Shown here: positions 34,822 to 46,200 of the stretch, in pieces
How positions within the stretch are numbered: position 1 is the stretch's first letter
Layout: every line of letters starts with the position of its first letter
Source: Bugulina stolonifera
Lineage: Eukaryota > Bryozoa > Gymnolaemata > Cheilostomatida > Bugulidae
DNA: 64,000 nucleotides
Assembly (NCBI GenBank): GCA_935421135.1
Contig: OW285193.1
Span: forward strand, 13,502,099-13,566,098
Direction: 5' to 3'
Translations under genes and position numbers: made by a program
Notes under the pieces: model-generated
Database searches by the model: none
The model's input: the letters and a program-made list of their open reading frames with translations, nothing else
Told to the model about the DNA's origin: nothing

Positions 34822-35929
34822 ATGGATATATATGTTGGACATATAGCCTTGGTTCTAATAACAATTATAGACATTGTAATTGGAGGCTATGAACACACGT
34901 GTCCTATAGCTGATCGGAATATGGGAGCACGTAGCTCTAATTCAGTATGCGGACCCATCCTTGTTAGATTTCTCATCCAGCGATGTGGAGGAGAACTTTA
35001 CCAATTCAGAAGTAAGCCAGTAATTTGTACACTAGTGCCAATGCAATACTAATCACCAGTTAATTTGTAGACTTCCTGTACAAGGATAGTGCTAGTTCTA
35101 GTAATACTAAAGGCTGGTAGTCTGCCAAAGTCTACAGAAAAAAGTAATTGATATTACCAGATTGCAACGACAGATGTAACAATATTTTTTAAATATATAA
35201 TTAAATGATTAGTTTACAGCTCTACATCATAAAATGATGTATTTCACAAGACTGCAATAATCACACTTTCTACATTGTATGTTATTTTATTTTACAGAAA
35301 AAAGAGAAGCTAGTGGAATATTTTTGTCGAGTAATAAAGCTAATTCTTACCTGCGGGTAAAGAGAAGCGAATACTACGATAGCTATGATGACCAGTATGT
35401 TTATGCTTATGATTACGACGACACGGATGAAACTCAGGGTGTTGCTTGTGAGTGCTGCATAAATACTTGTACTGCCCACGAGATGAGCCAATATTGTGCA
35501 TCTGACCGCAAAAGACGTTCCATCCGAGAGATTCTCACAACCAAACAGAAACCAGCAGAACCTGTCATTAAAGAAGATGAGGTTTCAGCCTTTTACGAGA
35601 GCTTAAAACATATGGATAAATCTAGTGAAGGCATACACATGAGCGTTACAGAAGAATATATAACCATGCAAAAGTTAGAAAGTATAAAGCGAAAAAACAT
35701 AGAAAGGGAGGAAGTGCTTTCATCCAAAAAAGAGCAAGCTGAACATGACTCAGATAATCAACCTACCAAACCTAGCGTTGACCAAACTAGTACAACTTCT
35801 TTTCCATCAAAGTCTCAATCACAGCCAACAAAAACAGATAAAATGGAGTCGGCAGCCTCCAGTTTGAAGCATAAGCATAGGCACAGGCACAAAACTCGTA
35901 ATAGGAAAATTAGGATTACCAAATTTTAA
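34822..35929 (+). CDS. ILP6, insulin-like peptide precursor
   Basis: Exons 34822-35011 and 35298-35929 (286-bp phase-1 intron, donor GTAAGC), 273 residues, the longest copy. A signal peptide (about 1-22) leads to B chain YEHTCPIADRN with core CGPILVRFLIQRC. A RKKR site follows, then FLSSNKANSYLRVKR (35321-35365), a segment with seven Tyr and eight Asp in 24 residues, and A chain GVACECC at 35438-35497. RKRR then frees a C-terminal extension of about 140 residues: SIREILT and EDEVSAFY as in ILP4, a Ser/Thr/Gln-rich middle, and a very basic His/Arg/Lys end. Probable sister of ILP4. The ATG at 34822 is preferred because an ordinary signal peptide follows. AATAAA overlaps the stop codon (35928-35933), with another near 36285. 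Confidence 0.93.
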
Positions 35930-35939
35930 TAAAAATATT

Positions 35940-38900
35940 GTATTTATTTTTTTGTTGTTTTCCTTCTTTTCTTATCCAAAGGAATGTGTATCAACACCGA
36001 CTATCTGTGTTCCTCACCACCCGATGAACCTCACTCTATAGTATTGCCCTTATCTGTGATGTTTAAATATTGTTCCGTCTCTGGCATTTTCTCTCTTACA
36101 AAGCTGACTGCAGATATATTTTCTTATTAATATACATTTCTCTAACTAAATGCCTACAAATCACTAATTCAAAACAAATATTTTGTCAATATTTGGAAGG
36201 CTCTAATATTTTTGCTTCCTATTTATTTGTATTTATTTATTTATTGTATTATACTTCTGACTTTTACTGAATACAATCAATTATAATAAAAACTCTAAAA
36301 TCTTACTAACTTGCCGTAGCTTTAAAATTTGAAAAAGATATTTCCCCAACAGTTCATATAATATCACTGAATTCAATATATCTATCAGACTAGCAGCCTG
36401 TGGTAATACATAGGCCCAAATTTAAGTGAATGAGGCCATTAGGAATGTCTAGCTGAATGAACATGTAATAAATTAGGGCAAACCACATGAAGTGTCTGCA
36501 GTCTGCTGGACTATCAATTTTGCAAGATTAGCCAGGGTAGCGGTAATTAGAAAGAATTCATTGTGCCAGTTTTAAGATAAAAACAGAAGCAATAAAGATT
36601 GAAAGACAAGTCAGTAAGTAAGGATAGATAGGGTCTCCCCTCAGGTCGCAGCCTGTATCGTGTATCAGTCTGTTCCCTTCCACTTATATTCCCAGTAGGC
36701 CATTGAAGTCTACAAAAACATCCTTTGAAAATCTGCTGCTCCACACTCCTCTCAAACCACAATAAAAAGCATGGTCACTCACAGTTTGTCTTCCTGTCTC
36801 ACTGCCTAATACTAAGAGGAATTTCAACTTCACTTGGTGAACAACTGTCTTGAACCCAACGTTAATTCTAAAGTATCCCTTTGCAACCGACACTTACAAA
36901 ATGAACCTTTATCTGCAGATATCTACATGTACGGCAGCTTTCCTATGTTTCATTCAAGAGACAGACTAGCATAACTTGCTAAGTTGATATTCCAGTTGGC
37001 CATTTTGTGTCAGGAAATGACTGGCAATGATTTGGCACCAACACTGAGGGACAAGATGTCATGTCTTGAATATCTAATAACAAGAAAAATAAAAATTCAA
37101 GGCTGCTAAACAACCATTTCCAATGCCAGTGGGTATTGAGACATACCACCAAGGTCAAGGTCTAGGGAGAGTAGCATTTGGTGAGTGTTTACATTATTTC
37201 GAGTCATCAGACAGGACATCTCGACTTCCATAAGGAACTCGTAGGCTTTTAATCTTCATCAGAGGAGAGTTAGGCTAATGCCACTTAAGACAAAAACAAG
37301 CATTTTTTATCTGAATGAAATATCAGTGTATTGACTGTGACATGCCTGGTATGCCAAAGCAAGGTAGAACACAGAAGTGTTGGATACACGCTTTATGCAT
37401 CTAATACATGTATAACGTAGGTGCCTATAACTATAATTAAAACAAAACCAACCTTCTAGTGTTGCCATCTTGATTTGTAAAAGGTGGCCCTGTAGGTGAA
37501 TACTAGAAGTGTAATCATGTTATAACTAAAATAACTGTATCTACCTAATATGAACAAGGTGGGAACAACTCCCAAGTAGTCGTGTGTCGATGCAACCGGA
37601 AATGCAAGCCTATGCCCTAAAACGCTACCATGATTGGCGTAGACTATTAATATAAATGTGTTTCGGTGCAGCAAGCTGTGAAATATAATTGTGTCAGTCA
37701 CTGGAGCAAGAGGTGTGAAAATTTGGAGATATGACTATATTTTAACACATAATATATCTACATGAGTGCTAAGTAAAGTCATTACTTAACAAATAATGCA
37801 AGAGAGTTATAACCAATGTGATATTATATGGGTGACTTTGTAACACTGAAATTTGTTGTTATTCTATTCCACATAACCAATCATCAATCAACCAACTAGG
37901 CGGATTGAACAGTATAATGGTTCATAAACCTATGTATACACATGCAAATCCAGTCCTGTTGCTGAGCCATTAGATGTGATGAGTGTTATTCTCCATAACA
38001 TCTGTTGGTGAGGACAGCCCTGCTTACTGCTTGTAGTGACAATTGCCTTGGTACTAAGAGATAATCTCACCAATTCAATGAATAGGATTAACAGATTAGC
38101 TACTAATTACATGTTAACAATGCCTATTCTTGTTAAAAAGTCTAATCTCAAAGACCTCAGCCTGGCTACTAAGTACATCTTTTATATTTTTCTGCAGTAT
38201 ATTCTTCTATTGTTGCTTCTAACCTGTTATTATTATAATAGGGGCCTAGGGGAAGACGCCCATGTTATTAACCCATTGGCCGCCCCCAACACTATTGCTC
38301 CTTTTGTAGGCCTCTTTTCTGCAGCTCCAGAACATTTGTTAGTAATCTGGTTGCGTATTACTTGTAGATTAGGTCATATGGATAATCTCTAATCCATGGT
38401 AAAAAGTTCCTATTGTGCATGGTTTGGTTAAGTGGTGTTATAAGCCAAAATAAATACTCTACCTTTTATTATTGTTTACCATTAAAACTCAAAAACGAAC
38501 GCAACAAAATAATGATTTATGTTGTTGTCTAAAAATGAGAACACTTATCAAAATTTTAGAAATGGTACGAGTTAAGATCACATGTCCAAAATAACCATCT
38601 AAATTCTCACCCAATTGAGTAACGCTGGAGCTCAGAATGCACCTATAGCCGTGAAAATGTGCAGAACTAGAGCGTAACTATCACATGTTCAGCTTTCAGC
38701 GAATAATTAGGACCAGCTGCACTATGTAAAAACTTTTGAGAATTACTTGTATTATAGCTAATCAGGTGTGTACAGAAAAGATTGTTAAGACCCAAAATCA
38801 GTTTACCCAGTTCTCAACCTTAAAAATGTAGTAAACAAGTCTGAACTTTGTTCTTTGCTTTTGTAATTATTAACAATTGTTATCACACAACTATCCACTA

Positions 38901-40219
38901 TGCAAGTTTAACAGTTAAGCTAACGCCTTGGATAAGCTAATTAGCATAGTTTACATAACCATGCAGACCATGCATACATAACCATGCGTGTAAGAATTTT
39001 CATACTGTGTAGATATTGTAGATATTCGCCGTGGATGGGCCTATACATTTCCGCATAAGCTAAGATGATCTGAGTCACCATATGACTTTACCATAAACCA
39101 AGTATGTGTTGTACGTCGTATTTAAGTAAAGGATTAGCCAAGATTAACATTTGCTAGGCAAGACAAGTTTCTTAAAGTTGGACTGTTGGACCCACTAAAC
39201 GGACTTTGAAAGCTAATGTAGCTCTTTATCTTAATTTCATTTGGCACTGAAGTGTGATGGACAAGCTACTGCAAAGTGTAATCTTAGACTGAACTATATC
39301 AAATATGATAAACTAGTGGGAATTCTCTGAATTCCTTTTAACCAAATGAAGACCAGGAAAGCAATGAGTATGACAAGCTAGATATGACATGAATTATGAC
39401 ATTGAACTGTGAATGAAGGTGTCAGTTGTGGTGTTTGAGCTGCAGACTTCAATGAGATGATAGCCATATTTATTATTGAATGTTATTTACCTTTGGAGAT
39501 TAATGTGGCTAATTGTGGTATACATTTAAATATTCACCAGCTGGTTGTAGAATCACAACAACCTGGTTTCACATTACAAAGATTTATTTGAAAAACCATA
39601 AAAATCCAAACTCAACACAAATATAATTTTACTGGTACCAAATTTAAAAGTAGATCAAAATACTTGGACGGATATTTAAGGCATAAAAGTATTCGGAGGT
39701 GTGAAAAAGCAGAAGCAAATGTGATTCACAATAAGGCATATACTATATGGCTGAAAGATGGTATGGACTTCAAAAGAAGCTCATTATCTGTCTAAGAATT
39801 CATTCAATAACAAAGTTATTAGAGATTACTGTTGCTAAAAGGATATAATAGATATCTAATTTCCACAGTAGACACAGACAAACTCTACAGTTATAACACT
39901 GATACTAACAGAATTTATAACAATTTTAAAATAGCAATTGGGCTAGTACCAAGTGCAGGCTTGCTACCAATAAATAAGAACATTGAATATAAAATGAGCT
40001 GTCCACGATATCCTGAGGTGAAACTAGAATGTCAATTTTTAGCAAATGACTAAAAGAAAAATTTGCAACAAATATAAATTTCTTTACATATTTTTTGGAT
40101 TGTATTATTAAAGTCACAAATAAAAGTACATTTTATATTGTGACTTTCTAGTAGGTTCTACAAAGGTGCTATTACAACAGGAAGTGCTGTCCATTCTCTC
40201 TCTCTCTCTCTACTAAAGT
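35940..40219. other. intergenic region between ILP6 and the calcyphosin-2-like gene
   Basis: The two neighbours converge here. I see no gene. Overlapping minus-strand frames at 36547-36893 are of unremarkable composition and unsupported. An inverted repeat at 40109-40147 (AAAGTCACAA with TTGTGACTTT) lies about 75 bp past the stop codon of the minus-strand gene, so it may be in its 3' UTR. Confidence 0.55.
40196..40211. repeat. (TC)n microsatellite
   Basis: A short CT dinucleotide run just downstream of the minus-strand stop codon, hence probably transcribed as GA repeats in the 3' UTR. Confidence 0.8.
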
Positions 40220-43200
40220 TCATAGACCCCAACAGTTTCTCAGAATATTTGTAAATTCTTCATCTTCATCGATCCCAATTGACAAACCTGCAACAGCAAT
40301 TTAGAATGTGACTAGTTTATTGTTCACTCAATTTGGTAGATTGTCAGTAATTTATTGGCTTTGCCATCCATCATCAATGTAACCTCACCAAATAAGTGAT
40401 TTGAAGAGTCTAATATGACTGAAGGACCATGACCAGGTCACATGTCTCATGAGACAAGTGTATACTTTTCTACTAGAGGGCATTGAACAAGAAAGTCACT
40501 GACAGATAAATAGTAAGAATAATTCAATAATAACTGAATCATGTTATCATTATTTTGTTGCAAGTATCAATAATTTCCTATATTCATTTACATATGTATG
40601 TATTTAAGTTTTGCTTGCTCAATTCTAGACAATCTAAACTAAATTATCTACACTCCAGAATTCAGTGTTAGAAGTGGGACAAATGAGGTGGGTTACTGCC
40701 CCTACCATTCCAAAGGAATCAAGAAATTCCGTTGAAATATACTTGAGCTAAAGTTCAGATGGGTACAATCATTGATCCCAGGTGCACCCTTAACTCTAAC
40801 ACTATTTAGGCCTTATAAAAAAGTGGTATATTCCACTTTGTTTGCCAATTAGACAAAGCACATGAAATAATGCATGATAGTACAAATATACACAGAGAAT
40901 ATTACAGGGGGTAGATGATTTAGTTCAATATAAGACAACGCTTAATGATGGAAACTACAGATGAGTGAAAAGTGCAGCTAATATTTTTACACCTTACCTT
41001 CATAATAATCTTCAAACTCAGGGTAGGTAACGATGCGTGGAGTAAGGCAGTGAGACCATGAAGCTAAGAACTGTTCTGTCAGACCTATTTCACTGGTTTG
41101 ACCTGCATAATACAACATAGCAACATCATAATGTGCATAGAAGAATGTTTCATCAATTTTCCTTCTTAATAGAAAAGAAATAATAAAACACTCTTTTCTC
41201 CTGCAGTGAACCAGTAATAGCAATGTAGAATTAGGTGGACATAACTTACAACATAAGAAGATTAGTCATTGCCAGTATCTATAATGATATAGAGCAGGAA
41301 GAAGATGACATATTATTACTTGAACAGTCTAAATCAGGTAAAATTAGGGTTCCATGGTCACAAGAGATGCCGTACCTGATCGTACCCATGGATGCTTGGC
41401 TGCATTAAAAAACTTGATCATCTGCTCACTTGCAACTGAACCCTTATGAAGAGGATCAATCTTCTGAAAAGCCTAAAATGACAAAAGTAATTCCATCACA
41501 GTTTAAAATGACCCATATAAAAACTAGCATCAACCTCTGAATAGAAATGTGTACAGCAGCAATATAATAATCATAGTACAAAGATCACACCTACATTGTA
41601 CATGTGTGTAGTAAAAGTACAGTAAAAACCAGTCTCCAGAAAGGTCTTGCTTAATGTTACACAAAATAGAAATTGAGGGGTCCAATAAACTCCCACCATC
41701 GGCCTACCCACACGACACGGCCTACTAACAGTTCCGGGAAGGGGTGAGCATGATTCCATGTGTTGGCAAAGTTCCTGCATAATACTATTTATCATTATAT
41801 ATAATATATTGATATTATGTAGTTGTCAGCCATATTATTGACTTTTGGACCACTCGACTGGAACCAGAAATAAATTAATGGATAAATTATGATAACATAA
41901 GTACATGGTATATTAGTTGAAGAAGTTCTCGACTTTAGAGAGTGTACAATGACCAAAAGAACACGCTGGTCATTGGTTTCTACAGATCAGTGCTTTGAGA
42001 GTGTTAAACCTTTCCATGATTGTGTAGTTGATACTGACAGCTATAAACTGAACTAATCAAACGCAACAACTTTCAGACCTGTCCGGACCCTTACCTACTA
42101 AGACTAGCTTGAAACAGAAAAGAAATTTAAACCATCACAGAAGTTGGTAGATCAATCCATTCTCCTGGAATCTAATTTTTTATCAGAGAGTGGCTATTGT
42201 ATGCCAGGAAAGACAGAAATTGGGTGTGCCAATGGTAATAATTCAAACAAGCGTAAAATATATAATCATATATCATAATATATCATACGACCATGAGCAT
42301 GTTTACAACTATAACATACAGGATGATATGACAGGAATTTTGACAACAATACAGTCATGTTACACGCAGCTCTTCTAATCCCTGCAAACTGTCAGAAGAG
42401 GATGATTAGTGAGAGTGTGTAAACTCAAAGAGAGAATAACTGTTGAACAATATTATGTGTTTCAAGGGTGAAGCCCATAAACACTAAGAGTTGAAGGTCA
42501 CTAACAAGAGCCAACTACCAGAAAAACAATATCCCTAACGGAGGTCAGTGAAGCTGCACCAGAAAAATCAGATATGACCAGCGATTGTGACCTGATCACA
42601 GAGATGTCCTTGTCAGAGAGATGTCCTGCGCCGCCAGATACTCTATATATCAGCTAATGATATAAAGTCGACCTTGGGAGTCTACCGCAATGCTTATTCT
42701 CAGCATAATTAATTAGGTCAACGCTAGCCAGACCTTTGGATGTGAGCAAGAGGAAAACAACTAAGCATTTTTCATCCATTCTGCAGTGTGATTCAGTGAT
42801 GGCCTTTATTTTATTTTGGATTTAGATGGGGTAAAATATTTTAGCGGCATATCACCTTTGATGTAATTGCTTTTATTTTATGAATTTTATCTTCTGGCGG
42901 CTCCCATGTTGGTGGTCTGCTAGACCGCATACATTACCATAAACGATATGTACGAGTTTGAAGCAAGAAGATAAGAAGATTTACTGTTGTTTAGCAAATT
43001 ACTAAACGTTTGAAGCGATGCTTTGGGGTTTGGTCGGTACATCTACTGCAATTGGCAATTAACGTAGTTCCCGGATCTGCTAATTTAAAATGCAGTTGGC
43101 GTTAGAACATAATATAGGCCTATGGAAGGCAATGCCATTGGAGATTGTGAGTAAATACATCAGCTTAGACTAAAACGCGCATTACGCAACATGTATATAT

Positions 43201-46200
43201 ATTAATGTACGGCATTGATAGCTTAGCTTCAGAAGTAAAGAAGACGGATTTGTAAAGCTACCATACGATGGATTCACATAAACAATAGGCTATTTGCAAA
43301 TACAGACGATTTCACTAGAGACTTCCTTGTTTTGAAAAACAGCTTTGAAAATCAATCAATCATCACAAAAAAGAACAGTCTAACTTTAGAGATAGTGACT
43401 TATTAATGTGCCCAGCTGATGTGGGAGTAGCCAGAGTTTGATAAGATAAGATAGTGCTAAGTTATGATAGATGCTATGGTGTATAGGAGCCAGGAGCAGT
43501 GGATGGTAGTGAATAAGCAATTGGGAACGTTGATGGATTCATTCTTTATATTACTGCCATGCCTCTAGCTGTCATACCCACTGAGCTTATATATACAGGC
43601 CTACGTAAAGTGACAAACAGGGATGGGGTTATGGATGATAGTGTCGACCCACACGACAGGAGAGAGAGAGGAAGTCAACCCTGTAGGCCTAAACTTGCAG
43701 TCCTGTTAAGACCTTATTATCACCACCCTTCGGCTTACCCTGTCCTTCCCATTCCACATTCAACCAATTCAAACTATACTTTAGTGCCCCACCCAACAGC
43801 GCACCTCAAATTCCTGTGTTTCTATTTTTAAGATTTACCTTTCTGACATAGAATTTTCTGGTCTCAGACATACAGCCAATAAAACTTCGAATGAACTCTC
43901 CATAATCAAGGACTCCATCTTTGTTCTGATCAACAACACTCCAGACTCTTTCAAACTCCTGTGCCAATAACAATATTAAAATGTTGACAAACAAAATTCA
44001 AAACTGTGGATCAGCCACAAATATGTACAGGGCTTATACCATAATGATTAAAACAAAATACAGTTAACAAATATTATAAATAATATTATTGTTATTACAC
44101 ATTTAACCCTTGCTGTAACTCTGGTAACTCAGTTAAAACTTCCAAATAGAGTGGAGTATAGTAGTACAGCTAATTTTAAAACTTAAAACAACCAATAAAA
44201 AAAACTTAAGTCACGATTTTATTCAAATTTAGGGATATTTAGGATTAAATATATTCAGAAGTTCTCTTCATTGGAAGTCATGTTTTGAATATAAAAGAAT
44301 GTTGTGAGATAATATCAAAGGATATTGGAGTCTCCCATATCCAAGTACCAGAACAGAGATAACCCAAACATAGTTTGAGAATTGCAGATGGAACCCCCAA
44401 ACAGCCATTAAAATGGGAGCATGATTCAGACGATAAAACAGTTAGTACTTTAGTTAATGGTCATGTTGTTATATTATATGTCTGGTGAGGAGCTCCAGAT
44501 TTATATCAAATAATTAAACCGAGCCAAATATTATTGCAATGTTTACATCGGATTAAAGCAAACTCAGGAAGGTATTTTGCTTCTTGCTTTTAATCCCAAA
44601 TTTCCAAGTGCCAATCTAAACGCAAGAATTGAAACTTGCTTGAGAACGTACCAAGCCAGGTCTTCCAGTTTCTGATGTCTTGTCAGTAATATGGATGAAG
44701 CAAATATTTCCGTAGGTTTACTTGTTAACCCAAAGTAAAGAATTTAAATTATAATAAAATAAGGTAAATAATCCATATATAGAGAAACATTTAGTAAGTG
44801 CAAGGAGCCATGCCAAGTTGTTCAAAAAGAGATAAACTGCAATGGAGACATTACAACATATTTTTTGACATCCAAGTTTCAAAAAATTTAAAATAACCTC
44901 CATTGAATTGGAGGGGAGAGGGAGGTATACTTTAGAATTCTGAAGTGGAAACTGCGAATTCACCAACTATCAAATTTGTAAAAACATTATGCCTATGCAT
45001 ACAGTACCTCGTCATCGAGAGAAATGTGATAGTCATGCAGTGCCCTCTGTAACTCATATCTGTCGAGCATTCCATCCCCTGTCCTATCGCACTGTCTAAA
45101 GTGGACTGATAGACCGGTTATTGTTCTTATCCCTCTCTTCTTTATTAGCTGCCGGATTCTTCCTACCACAACACAGAAACAGAGTAATCACTGTTGAGCA
45201 AACATATCATTTATTTACTCTACACTCAGCACTTTGCTCGAATCATTTAAATAACTTATAACCCAAAACTGACAAAATCATATACATATACATTGACACA
45301 TATTTCGATTTATGATTTAGCAAGTCTTGTCCTAAAAACGAAACATGCATTAGTAATACGATATATACATATATACATTATTTAAAAAGATGGTTGCTAG
45401 AAGAATATTATCAAAAGTTAGACGATGTTAAAATTAAAATATAAATAATGGACTCATATTAATCAAAATTTAAATACTGTATACATATCCTAGATCACCA
45501 ATATTAAGCACTGACCTGAATATACAGAAAAAAATTAAAAAATATTCATTCGAACTGCAAGTCGAGTATTTGGAGGGTCGTTTACTCGTTGAATAAGTAG
45601 AATAAAAAAACTGAGCTGCTAAAATGAAAAATTAACAACTGACAGGACGCCCAACGTCGGCTAACCAAGTTAAGGCAATTGCATGATATACGGTGAAATA
45701 GTCATAAAACGGTGACTGCGCATTAGTTGTAAAAATTAAATTGAAGTTTTCCATTACATTTTTACCGAGTTTGAATGTTGAATGACTGCAAAAAGAAACT
45801 GTTGGACCTAGACAACGTGCTAGAAGTAAATCAAAGTAATGTAGGTATCATACTAGCTGGAGATCTAAACAGGTACAACCAATAAGGCTTTACCAAAATA
45901 TTATGCCTATATAGGTATTCCATCATAAGCAGATAACTCCCTATTGGTAATCTATCAGTAGTGTGGGACCGCCAGATTAAACTAAGATCTAACAGTACCC
46001 GAGTTCATACATATTTCTACCAATTTATGGCACAATCAGTCCTAAGAAGTGGTTCCACTAGTACATCTTTGGAAATAAATAAGTATTTTTAAATCAATAG
46101 GTCTACTATTTTGAAATTAGCCAGCGCAGTAAGATGTATGTCAATGGTGACGTCATGTAAAATGTAGATCATATACCTCAGATTAAAATAACATTTAACT

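Noticed and set aside
36547..36893. Two overlapping minus-strand frames
   Set aside because: Low-complexity overlap in two frames, with no domain and no splice signals at plausible places.
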